A DNA stretch of 64,000 bases, taken from Microbacterium sp. Root553. Lineage in GTDB: Bacteria > Actinomycetota > Actinomycetes > Actinomycetales > Microbacteriaceae. The stretch spans positions 2,909,471-2,973,470 of the forward strand of contig NZ_LMFY01000001.1 in NCBI RefSeq assembly GCF_001426995.1, read 5' to 3'. The translations under genes were made by a program, and so were the position numbers. Position 1 is the stretch's first letter. Each line of letters starts with the position of its first letter. Of the stretch, positions 18,288 to 26,554 are shown in pieces. Under the pieces are notes generated by a model. It was not told the DNA's origin, ran no database searches, and saw only the letters and a list, made by a program, of their open reading frames with translations.

Positions 18288-18833
18288 TCAGGCGGATCGC
18301 TTGGTGCGACGGGCGGACAGCTCGTCGACGGGGTCGGGCACCGTGGCGTCGAAGGCGACGAGAGTGGACTCCACCTCGCGAAGCACCTTGCCGACGGCGA
18401 TGCCGAAGACGCCCTGGCCGCGGCTGACGAGATCGATGACCTCGTCGTTGGACGTGCAGAGGTAGACCGAGGCCCCGTCGCTCATCAGAGTGGTGCCTGC
18501 GAGGTCACGGATGCCCGCGCGACGCAACTCGTCGACGGCGGTGCGGATCTGCTGCAGGGAGATGCCGGTGTCGAGCAGGCTCTTCACGAGCTTGAGGACG
18601 AGGATGTCGCGGAAGCCGTAGAGACGCTGCGACCCTGAGCCGTTCGCTCCGCGGACCGTGGGCTCGACCAGCTCGGTGCGAGCCCAGTAGTCGAGCTGTC
18701 GATAGGTGATTCCCGCTGCCCGTGCCGCTACCGCTCCGCGGTAGCCGACCTCGTCATCCATGGCCGGCAGACCGTCGGTGAAGAGGAGTTCGGGCACGAA
18801 CCGCGGGTCGTCTGCACGCTCATCCGCACTCAT
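18288..18833 (-). CDS. MerR-family regulator (Rv1830/McdR type)
   Basis: DNA-binding regulator, 181 aa. The N-terminal MerR domain reads GYRGAVAARAAGITYRQLDYW followed by RLYGFRDILVLKLVKSLLD; the C-terminal half lacks metal-binding cysteines and carries the pattern SDNxxxVYLC-like segment ASVYLCTSNDEVIDLV. The ATG at 18833 has a perfect AAGGAGG seven bases upstream; a longer frame to 18860 is not used. Order garA, FtsR-type MerR, this gene matches Rv1827, Rv1828 and Rv1830 of M. tuberculosis, where the last regulates division genes (McdR). The bifunctional nuclease gene (Rv1829) that lies between in mycobacteria is absent here. Confidence 0.88.
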   Translation of the reverse strand: MSADERADDPRFVPELLFTDGLPAMDDEVGYRGAVAARAAGITYRQLDYWARTELVEPTVRGANGSGSQRLYGFRDILVLKLVKSLLDTGISLQQIRTAVDELRRAGIRDLAGTTLMSDGASVYLCTSNDEVIDLVSRGQGVFGIAVGKVLREVESTLVAFDATVPDPVDELSARRTKRSA

Positions 18834-18932
18834 CTGAAATCCTCCTTGGAGCTGATACATCCACGCTAGAGCAGCCCCCCGGTACCGGCAATGACATACG
18901 CACGAGCGCGGAGGTGTGTCGCAACCAGTTCG

Positions 18933-19619
18933 TTACGAAAGCAGCCGCTCGATCGCGTCCTTGACGAAGAGCGAGCGCACCTCGTCGATCTTGGCGGCGA
19001 GGGTCGGCGCCATCTCGCTCGCCTTGGCTCGCGACGTCGCATCCGTTCGGCGCAGCAGTGACGACATCGCCGATTCGATCAGCGCGACCTCACGCTCTGC
19101 ACCCTGACGCAGTGACCGGAGGTGACGGGGCTCGATGCCGTGACGGTCGAGTGCGACCAGTCCGCGCAGAAGGGTGACCGTCGCCTCCGAGTAGTACTCC
19201 TGGGCCACGACCACGCCGGTGCTGATCGCGTCGTTGAGCAGCTGAGGCCCGGCACCGGCTGCCGACAGCAGCTCCGCCCGGCGGTACCTGCGTGCAGCGG
19301 GCGCGATGGAGGGCGGCGGAACGAGGGCCGTGGACTCGCCGTTCGCCTCGGCGTCGTCGAGCTGCTCGCGGATCACGCTGAGCGGAAGATAGTGATCACG
19401 CTGCAGGGTGAGTCCGAGGCGCAGTCGCTCGATGTCGGACGACGAGAACTTGCGGTAGCCCGACTCGGTGCGCGACGGGGTCACGATGCCCTGGACCTCG
19501 AGGAAGCGGAGCTTGCTGGAGGTGAGTTCGGGGAATTCCGGGGTCAGCCGTGCCAGCACCTGACCGATGCTCAGCAGGCCGGATGACGCGGAGCGTTCGC
19601 GGGCGGGGGACGCCGCCAT
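18933..19619 (-). CDS. ftsR: MerR-family regulator FtsR (Rv1828 type)
   Basis: 228 aa. The DNA-binding part LLSIGQVLARLTPEFPELTSSKLRFLEVQGIV with ESGYRKFSSSDIERL is the FtsR/Rv1828 signature. In Corynebacterium glutamicum FtsR activates ftsZ, so the probable role is control of cell division. Its ATG overlaps the garA stop by one base (TGATG), implying coupled translation. The C-terminal effector region has no Cys ligands, so the signal is not a metal. A 100-nt gap separates it from the second MerR gene, which has its own strong ribosome binding site. Confidence 0.92.
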   Translation of the reverse strand: MAASPARERSASSGLLSIGQVLARLTPEFPELTSSKLRFLEVQGIVTPSRTESGYRKFSSSDIERLRLGLTLQRDHYLPLSVIREQLDDAEANGESTALVPPPSIAPAARRYRRAELLSAAGAGPQLLNDAISTGVVVAQEYYSEATVTLLRGLVALDRHGIEPRHLRSLRQGAEREVALIESAMSSLLRRTDATSRAKASEMAPTLAAKIDEVRSLFVKDAIERLLS

Positions 19620-20104
19620 CAGTCGATCGCCGCGACGCGATCGAGCGGAGAGGCGAAGAAGTTCAGGCGGAACTTGCCGACCCGAAGCTCGGTGCCGTCA
19701 GCCAGCGCGCTGCGGTCGACGCGCTCACCGTTCACGTAGGTGCCGTTGAGCGAACGCTGATCGATGATCTCGAAAGTCGTGCCCGATCGGGTGAACTCCG
19801 CGTGTCGGCGGGACACGGTGACGTCGTCGAAGAAGATGTCGGCCTCGGGGTGGCGGCCGACGGTCGTCACGTCCGTGTCGAGCAGGTAGCGGGCCCCCGC
19901 GAGGGCACCCGAACGCACGAGCAGGAGCGCCGAGCCGGAGGGCAGCGCCGAGATGGCACTCTGCTCCACATCCGTGAGCTCCACGCCGAAGGGGATGAAG
20001 GAGAGGTCCGAGTCGTGCCCGAACGTCTGCGTCACGTCGTGTCTCTGCTCGCCGGGACGGTGGATCGCGGCGTCTCCGCCCGATCGATTCTGGCTGTCTG
20101 TCAC
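19619..20104 (-). CDS. garA: FHA-domain glutamate metabolism regulator GarA/OdhI
   Basis: Phosphorylation switch that, when unphosphorylated, binds and inhibits 2-oxoglutarate dehydrogenase and affects glutamate enzymes. 161 aa: a disordered N-terminus and an FHA domain (residues 60-145) with GRHPEADIFFDD, VSRRHAEF and NGTYVNGERV, the phosphopeptide-binding residues. The phosphoacceptor motif of mycobacterial GarA (ETTSVFR) is not present; the nearest equivalent is VTQTFG with Thr25 and Thr27. GTG start preceded by AGGAGGG. First gene of a garA-ftsR pair. lpdA, encoding a subunit of the complex GarA controls, lies close by on the other strand. Confidence 0.94.
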   Translation of the reverse strand: MTDSQNRSGGDAAIHRPGEQRHDVTQTFGHDSDLSFIPFGVELTDVEQSAISALPSGSALLLVRSGALAGARYLLDTDVTTVGRHPEADIFFDDVTVSRRHAEFTRSGTTFEIIDQRSLNGTYVNGERVDRSALADGTELRVGKFRLNFFASPLDRVAAID

Positions 20105-20191
20105 TATGCCCTCCTAGTCCTCCAGACTAACTGATCGGATGCCCCTCGCGGGAGCGCCGTTCACACTCAGACATCGCCTATCGGGCGTGCA

Positions 20192-20203
20192 TAGGCTGAA
20201 GGG
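20192..20203 (+). promoter_or_regulatory. -10 element of the CopC-like gene
   Basis: TAGGCT (20192-20197), six bases (GAAGGG) and the GTG at 20204. The six bases could also act as a weak ribosome binding site. Confidence 0.45.
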
Positions 20204-20881
20204 GTGAAAACTTCCGCTCGCCGCCTCCCCGCAGCCCCGATCGCTCTCGCGGCAGCCCTGCTCACCGCGCTCCTGGTGATGTTCGCACCGCTCTCCGCGT
20301 CCGCGCACGACAGCCTGACCGCCTCCTCCCCCGAGGCCGACAGCACTGTCGACACACTGCCGACCGCGCTCACCCTCACGTTCAGCGCCGACCTCATCGA
20401 GGGCGGGAATGCGACCGAGGTCGTGGTCACCGATCCCTCGGGGGCGTCGGTGACCTCCGGCGCGGCGACCGTGAGCGGTGCGACCGTCACTCAGCCACTC
20501 ACCGGCGAGGGTCCGGCCGGCGTCTACCACGTGATCTGGAGGGTCCTCTCCAGCGACGGCCACCCCACCTCGGAAGAGTTCGACTTCAGCGTGACCACGA
20601 GCACCGTGAGCACGGCCACGGAGGAGGCGACCGCCGAACCGACGGCCGAGCCGACGGCATCCGCGACGCCCGAGCCGACGACCACCGTCGGACCCGATGC
20701 GGGTGTCACGTCCGCACCGGAAGAGAGCACCGGATCGTCCGCGTCCGCGTGGATCTGGGGCATCTCGATCGCGGTCGTGGCGGTCGCCGTGGGAGCCGCG
20801 ATCTGGCTCTCGATCCGCAGGCGTCGTAGCACCGGTCCCGGTGCGGATGCGGCCGATTCCGACACCGCCGCAGGGCGATAG
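20204..20881 (+). CDS. Exported CopC-domain copper-binding protein
   Basis: 225 aa membrane-anchored extracellular protein. A signal peptide (hydrophobic IALAAALLTALLVMFAPLSASA) is followed by mature HDSLTASSPEADS, giving the N-terminal His of CopC proteins, and the second metal site SSDGHPTSEEFDF. The CopC beta-sandwich runs to about residue 125, then a Thr/Glu/Pro-rich linker (EPTAEPTAS), one transmembrane helix (WIWGISIAVVAVAVGAAIWL) and an RRRR stop-transfer tail. It probably binds copper outside the membrane. No CopD or copper pump gene is adjacent. Its TAG stop is also the first part of the lpdA -10 hexamer. Confidence 0.87.
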   Translation: MKTSARRLPAAPIALAAALLTALLVMFAPLSASAHDSLTASSPEADSTVDTLPTALTLTFSADLIEGGNATEVVVTDPSGASVTSGAATVSGATVTQPLTGEGPAGVYHVIWRVLSSDGHPTSEEFDFSVTTSTVSTATEEATAEPTAEPTASATPEPTTTVGPDAGVTSAPEESTGSSASAWIWGISIAVVAVAVGAAIWLSIRRRRSTGPGADAADSDTAAGR

Positions 20882-20890
20882 GCTGGACGC
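20879..20890 (+). promoter_or_regulatory. -10 element of lpdA (leaderless) formed over the preceding stop codon
   Basis: TAGGCT (20879-20884) begins with the TAG stop of the CopC-like gene; GGACGC and the lpdA ATG follow. No ribosome binding site is seen. Confidence 0.5.
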
Positions 20891-22288
<1,398 letters not shown>

Positions 22289-22304
22289 TCCCTCGGATCG
22301 GCTC

Positions 22305-22339
22305 GAAGGCCCGGCGCACTCACGTGCGACCGGGCCTTC
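22305..22339. terminator. Terminator after lpdA
   Basis: GAAGGCCCGG (22305-22314) pairs with CCGGGCCTTC (22330-22339), and CGCAC/GTGCG extends the stem inward. It lies between convergent genes. Confidence 0.85.
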
Positions 22340-22345
22340 GTCGTC

Positions 22346-23065
22346 TCACCGGCCGGTCGCTCCGTCTCGCCGGAGCTCGAGCCGCGAGGGCAGCCGGAAG
22401 CGGACGGCCCACCCGACGGGCACGGCGACGGAGAGCTCCCCCGGCGTGTACGAGCGACGGATGCTGATGAGGCCGTCCTCGCGGATGAACGACCCGCGCA
22501 AGAACGTCCGCGCGAACACCCAGGTCAGAGCGCCGTACAGCGCATAGGCCACCCTGCTGCGGGCGATGTCCCGGTGCACCACGAGTCCCCCGTCGCCGAC
22601 GAGCCCCACCGAATCGCTCAGCAGCCCCTGCAGCTCGGAGTCGCTCAGGTGGTGCAGCAGATGATTCGAGAAGACGACGTCGTACCGCGTCCCCTCGGAG
22701 AGGAGATCCGCCGAGAGCGCACGGCGGTACCGCACGCCGGAGCCCTCGTCATGGGCGACCGCCCAGCGGATGGCGCGCTCGTCGCTGTCCAGTGCCGTGA
22801 TCTCGGCACGAAGCCCGTCGCGTCGCAGGCGCGCGGCGATCATCCGGCACACGTCGCCACCACCGGCGCCGATGTCGAGGATGCGGATGGGACCGCGACG
22901 GGCGCGTGGCCGGATGTCGCGGCGGTAGAGCTGCCCTGTGCCCGAGACGAGGGCGTTGACCACCCGGAAGCGGTCGTATGTGCGCTCCAGCATCCCGAGG
23001 TCCGCATCGGGGTCGTCCATGAGCTCGCGCGCGCCGGAGGCGCGGATCGACAGGTCGTGTCTCAC
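22346..23065 (-). CDS. Class I SAM-dependent methyltransferase (polyketide tailoring)
   Basis: 239 aa. SAM motif I ILDIGAGGGDVCRMIA near residue 55, acidic end of strand 2 ITALDSDERAIRWA, and YDVVFSNHLLHHLSD (motif IV region). The GTG start overlaps the type III PKS stop by four bases (GTGA), so the two are translated together, and the natural substrate is most likely the PKS product, an alkylresorcinol, pyrone or quinol. An oxidoreductase gene often found third in such operons is absent. A much longer open frame upstream lies inside the PKS gene and is ignored. Confidence 0.88.
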   Translation of the reverse strand: MRHDLSIRASGARELMDDPDADLGMLERTYDRFRVVNALVSGTGQLYRRDIRPRARRGPIRILDIGAGGGDVCRMIAARLRRDGLRAEITALDSDERAIRWAVAHDEGSGVRYRRALSADLLSEGTRYDVVFSNHLLHHLSDSELQGLLSDSVGLVGDGGLVVHRDIARSRVAYALYGALTWVFARTFLRGSFIREDGLISIRRSYTPGELSVAVPVGWAVRFRLPSRLELRRDGATGR

Positions 23066-24228
23066 GCGACGCCGGAGGTCACGGTCATCAGAGCGCTCTC
23101 GGCCGTCAGGCCGGGGCCGAAGGCCATCGCCGCGATGCGGGACCCGTCCACCGCACCCTCGTCGAGGATGCGCCGGATGACGAAGAGGATCGTCGCGCTC
23201 GACATGTTCCCGTACTCGCGCAGCGTCTCGCGCGCGGGGTGCATCTGGACGTCGCTGAGTCCGAGTCTCTCCTGCACCCGGTCGAGGATGCTGCGACCAC
23301 CGGGATGGATCGCCCAGTGCTCCACCCGCTCCCCCACGCGCCCCTGAGCGAAGGCCGCGGCGAGCTCGCCCTCGTGCGCGTAGAGCGGACCGATCGCACC
23401 GATGATCGTCTCGCCGATGATCTGCGGCACCCTCGTGGACAGGATCATCTCGAAGCCGTGATCGCCGATCGTCCACGCCATGTCCCGCTCCCCCTCGGGG
23501 GCGATCGCCGTGTGGAAGCCGTCGAGACGCACGGCGGGGACGGGGGTCGCGAGGTCTCTCGCGGTGACGATCCCGGCAGCCGCACCGTCGGCGAAGAGCG
23601 AGTTGGCGACGATCAGATCGGGATCCTCCGAGGATCGCAGATGGACCGTGCAGAGCTCGACGCTGACGACCAGCACGACCGCCTCGGGATCCGCGGCGCA
23701 GAACTGACTCGCCGCTCGCAGTGCCGGCATGGAGGCGTAGCAGCCCATGAATCCCAGGTGGTAGCGCTGGACGCTGTCGGAGAGACCGAGCCCCCGGACG
23801 ATCTCGTACTCGGGGCCGGGAGCGTGGAATCCGGTGCAGGATGCGGTGATCACGTGCGTGATGTCCGCGGCCACCACGTCGGGATCGGCGTCCAGCGCCT
23901 GTCGGGCGACCTCGACGAACAGACGCGAGGCCTCCGCGACATAGACGTCGTTGCGCGCTTTCGTCCCCGGCGACAGCAGGAGACCCGTGTCCGGATCGAG
24001 GAAGGTCGGCGGATCGATCGTCGCCGCGGCAGGTGAGAGTTCCTTGATAACCGTATGCCGGGTGTCGATGCCCGACCCGTTGAACGAGGCTCCGATGATG
24101 CGGGTCGCGAGGCGCCCCACATCCGGCTGGGCGGCGAAGATGTCACGGACGGCGTCCTGCTCGATGACGGTGTCGGGAACGATCGTGCGCAGCGAGCGGA
24201 GTACGGCGGAACGGCTCATGTCGCTCAC
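23062..24228 (-). CDS. Type III polyketide synthase (chalcone synthase-like)
   Basis: Homodimeric ketosynthase that extends an acyl-CoA with malonyl-CoA and cyclises it. 388 aa. The catalytic triad is complete: Cys131 in ITASCTGFHAPGPEYE, His in HWAIHPGGRSILD, Asn in EYGNMSSATILFV. GFMGCYASMPALRAA and the GFGPGLTAE-like AMAFGPGLTAESAL ending are also typical. Start is GTG 24228 or ATG 24219; neither has a clear ribosome binding site. The coupled methyltransferase suggests a methylated resorcinol or pyrone lipid. Starter unit and ring type cannot be read from sequence. Confidence 0.93.
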   Translation of the reverse strand: MSDMSRSAVLRSLRTIVPDTVIEQDAVRDIFAAQPDVGRLATRIIGASFNGSGIDTRHTVIKELSPAAATIDPPTFLDPDTGLLLSPGTKARNDVYVAEASRLFVEVARQALDADPDVVAADITHVITASCTGFHAPGPEYEIVRGLGLSDSVQRYHLGFMGCYASMPALRAASQFCAADPEAVVLVVSVELCTVHLRSSEDPDLIVANSLFADGAAAGIVTARDLATPVPAVRLDGFHTAIAPEGERDMAWTIGDHGFEMILSTRVPQIIGETIIGAIGPLYAHEGELAAAFAQGRVGERVEHWAIHPGGRSILDRVQERLGLSDVQMHPARETLREYGNMSSATILFVIRRILDEGAVDGSRIAAMAFGPGLTAESALMTVTSGVA

Positions 24229-24273
24229 TCAAGCACGATTCCGTCCGGGCCGAGAAGGGGCTTGCGGCACGTG

Positions 24274-24915
24274 TCAGAAACCCAGAGCACGGGCGAGCTT
24301 CGACCCCGATGCCGCCTCGCGCCCGCCTGCGGCCGCGACCGCCGACTCGACAGCGGCGAACAGCGCGTCACGTCCTGCCTCATCGGCGGGAGCGGCGGGA
24401 CCCAGTTCGAACTCCCACTCGCGCCATTCGCGACGGACGTCCTGCCGGAGATCCGTCGCGCGGACCCGGTCGTCGACGAACTCGGCGATCACCCCGGCGT
24501 CTCCGGTGAGCAGGTACGCGGTGCGGGAGTTCTCGATCCGCGCGAGCGGTGACAGCGGCTCCGTGGTCCACTGCGACAGGGTCGAGGTCACCGCATCGGG
24601 GACGCGGTCGTCGTCGCCCAGCGGCCAGCCGATCTCGACTCTGCCGTCCCCCTCGCGGGGGCCCTTGATGTGCCATCCGGCATCAGGGCCTCCGGTTCGC
24701 CGGCGCAGAGCGACTCCCGCGCGGGACAGTGCGGCGTCATCGGTGTCGAGGTAGCGCGCGTCGAGTTCGCGCACCTCTCCCTCGGACACCGCGGTGACGC
24801 CGGGCAGGTCGCTCCACTGCGGTAACGGCGTGCGGGCGTCGACGTCGTACTTGCGCTCGACCTCGACGACCCGTGACGGGGCGTCGCCCGACTGCGGAGC
24901 GCCCGGTTCAGTCAT
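24274..24915 (-). CDS. CYTH domain protein
   Basis: 213 aa. The N-terminal VVEVERKYDV carries the ExExK signature of the CYTH/triphosphate tunnel fold, whose members hydrolyse or bind triphosphates (thiamine triphosphate, inorganic triphosphate, cyclases). Further tunnel residues are plausible in ELDARYLDTDD, LRRRTGG, WHIKGPREGDGR and WREWEFELG. Catalytic activity is likely but the substrate is unknown. It overlaps the upstream 70-aa gene by eight bases and so is its operon partner. Many actinobacteria have a CHAD domain fused to CYTH; none is present here. Confidence 0.88.
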   Translation of the reverse strand: MTEPGAPQSGDAPSRVVEVERKYDVDARTPLPQWSDLPGVTAVSEGEVRELDARYLDTDDAALSRAGVALRRRTGGPDAGWHIKGPREGDGRVEIGWPLGDDDRVPDAVTSTLSQWTTEPLSPLARIENSRTAYLLTGDAGVIAEFVDDRVRATDLRQDVRREWREWEFELGPAAPADEAGRDALFAAVESAVAAAGGREAASGSKLARALGF

Positions 24916-25120
24916 CCGAGGGGGTGAGTTCCTCGAGGGATTCGTCGAACCAGTAGTCCACCTCGGTGGGGCCGTCGGTGTCGCCGGTGTTCTGCGCGTC
25001 GCCGCGACGGTTGTACACCACCTGGGTCTCGCTGTAGGGGACGATCAGCTTGTCGTCCGCGTCGCCGAGAGGAATGATCTGCCCGTCGAGCGGGCCGCCG
25101 TGAAGTCGTGCGAGTGCCAT
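24908..25120 (-). CDS. Small conserved protein of unknown function
   Basis: 70 aa with the start ALARLHGGPLDGQIIPLGD and an acidic end ESLEELTPSDD. The LHGGPLDGQ block is one I associate with short actinobacterial proteins without an assigned role. No signal peptide or membrane segment. It overlaps the CYTH gene by eight bases, so the two are co-translated. Function unknown. Confidence 0.75.
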   Translation of the reverse strand: MALARLHGGPLDGQIIPLGDADDKLIVPYSETQVVYNRRGDAQNTGDTDGPTEVDYWFDESLEELTPSDD

Positions 25121-25155
25121 GTCCTCATGCTATCCCCGCAGCCGCGGATCGGAGC

Positions 25156-25626
25156 TCACCGCGCGATGATGCCGAGAAGCGCGCCGAGGATCATCCACGG
25201 CCCGAAGGCGATCCGCGTGGCTCCGTCGGCCCGACGCAGCACCATCAGCCCTATCGCATACAGCGCACCGATCACGAAGGCGGATGCCGCGCCCACGGCG
25301 AGCGCCTGCCAGCCGTGCCATGCGAGAGTCAGCCCGATGACGGCCGCGAGCTTGACATCTCCCCCGCCGATCCCCTGTCGGCTGAGTGCACGGAGCACCG
25401 CGTAGAAGCCTCCGAGGATCAGCATCCCCAGCAGGGATCTGACCGTCGTCCCGCTCTCCCCCGCGACGGCGGCGTCGACCGCCACGAGGACGACGAGGAC
25501 GGCCAGGGTGGGGAGCACGATCCGGTCGGGCAGCCGATGGCTGCGGATGTCGATGACGACCAGTCTGCAGCCCACCGCGAAGAGGGCGACATGAACGATC
25601 ACGACGACGGCGGTGCGGAGATCCAT
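25156..25626 (-). CDS. Prepilin peptidase, A24 family (orphan)
   Basis: Membrane aspartyl protease of the type IV prepilin peptidase fold, 156 aa from the ATG at 25626. The two catalytic Asp motifs are present: DIRSHRLPDRIVLP (first Asp after helix 1-2) and GIGGGDVKLAAVIG (GxGD). Hydrophobic helices flank both. It lacks the N-terminal methyltransferase domain, as in short actinobacterial Tad/Flp-type peptidases. No pilin, ATPase or tad genes are in the window, so its substrate is encoded elsewhere. It is divergent from the mutasome operon. Confidence 0.87.
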   Translation of the reverse strand: MDLRTAVVVIVHVALFAVGCRLVVIDIRSHRLPDRIVLPTLAVLVVLVAVDAAVAGESGTTVRSLLGMLILGGFYAVLRALSRQGIGGGDVKLAAVIGLTLAWHGWQALAVGAASAFVIGALYAIGLMVLRRADGATRIAFGPWMILGALLGIIAR

Positions 25627-25700
25627 GCCCGGAAGGCTAGGAGACCACGAGGTGCGGCGAGCGCGGGGTGTGGATAACGTCTCGCACCGATGTCGGGGGT

Positions 25701-25749
25701 TCGAACTAGAGTCGACTACTCCAGTTGATTTATTAGTACATATCTTCGA
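25701..25749 (+). promoter_or_regulatory. Putative LexA (SOS) boxes upstream of imuA
   Basis: At 25734-25749 TAGTACATATCTTCGA matches 13 of 16 positions of the actinobacterial SOS palindrome TCGAACATATGTTCGA and ends 11 bases before the imuA ATG, so LexA would cover the 5' end of the gene. A weaker half-site TCGAAC starts at 25701. SOS control of imuA-imuB-dnaE2 is established in mycobacteria; the site assignment here is by eye. Confidence 0.6.
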
Positions 25750-25759
25750 GGATGGAATC

Positions 25760-26554
25760 ATGGGGATCGGGCTCGATGCGGTGACCGCGCTCTCTCCGGG
25801 CGGCGACTCTCGCGCCGGAGAGGTTCTTCGGCTGCGCCGCGAGATCAGCCGGATGCAGCGCCGACGCAGCGAGCATCCCCTGCTCCCTCTCGAGCCGGCG
25901 TTCTCCGCCCTTCTCCCCGACGAAGGCCTGCAGACCGGGACGGCCTACACCGTCTCCCCCTCGCCCAGCCTGGTCCTCTCGCTGCTCGCGGCCGCGTCGC
26001 GGAAGGGACATTGGTGCGCGGTGGTCGGCATGCCGACGCTGGGGGTCGAGGCCGCTGCGGCCTTCGGCATCGAACTGCCCCGACTGATCCTCGTGCCCGA
26101 TCCGGGCGACCGCTGGCTCGCCGTGACCTCCGCACTCGCCGAGGTCGTGCCCCTCATCGCCGTGCAACCGGGAGGCCGGGCGCGAGACGCCGACGTGTCG
26201 CGATTGAGCGCTCGCCTCAGAGACCGAGGCAGTACGCTCCTCGTCGCCGAATCCGCCGAATCGGGAGTCTGGCCGCAGAGCGAGGGCACCATCCGACTCC
26301 ATGACCAGCAGTGGCTCGGCATCGGCGAGGGCTGGGGGCTGATCGAGGGGTCGACCGCGACCGTCACGGCGCAGACGAGGCACACCCCTCAGTCCACGAG
26401 CGTGAGGGTGCGGCTGCCCGGCACCCATGGCGCGGTCGAAGAGCTGCCGATCGAGAAGACCGCCTCGCCCATCGCCGAGATGACCGCGCGTGCAGGGCTG
26501 CGCGGCGACCGCACCGAGCCGCACGAGTACCCGCCCCTGGCGGTGGCAGGATGA
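25760..26554 (+). CDS. imuA: ImuA, RecA-like mutasome accessory protein
   Basis: 264 aa. A diverged RecA-fold protein of the SOS mutasome that works with ImuB and DnaE2 in translesion synthesis. The ATG at 25760 (MGIGLDAVTAL) follows GAGG and the LexA-like box. RecA-like core segments are TGTAYTVSPSPSLVLSLLAAA (degenerate P-loop region), WCAVVGMPTLGVEAAAAFGIELPRLILVPDPG and LRDRGSTLLVAES. The Walker A lysine-threonine pair is missing, as usual for this family. Its stop overlaps the imuB start by four bases (ATGA). Confidence 0.87.
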   Translation: MGIGLDAVTALSPGGDSRAGEVLRLRREISRMQRRRSEHPLLPLEPAFSALLPDEGLQTGTAYTVSPSPSLVLSLLAAASRKGHWCAVVGMPTLGVEAAAAFGIELPRLILVPDPGDRWLAVTSALAEVVPLIAVQPGGRARDADVSRLSARLRDRGSTLLVAESAESGVWPQSEGTIRLHDQQWLGIGEGWGLIEGSTATVTAQTRHTPQSTSVRVRLPGTHGAVEELPIEKTASPIAEMTARAGLRGDRTEPHEYPPLAVAG

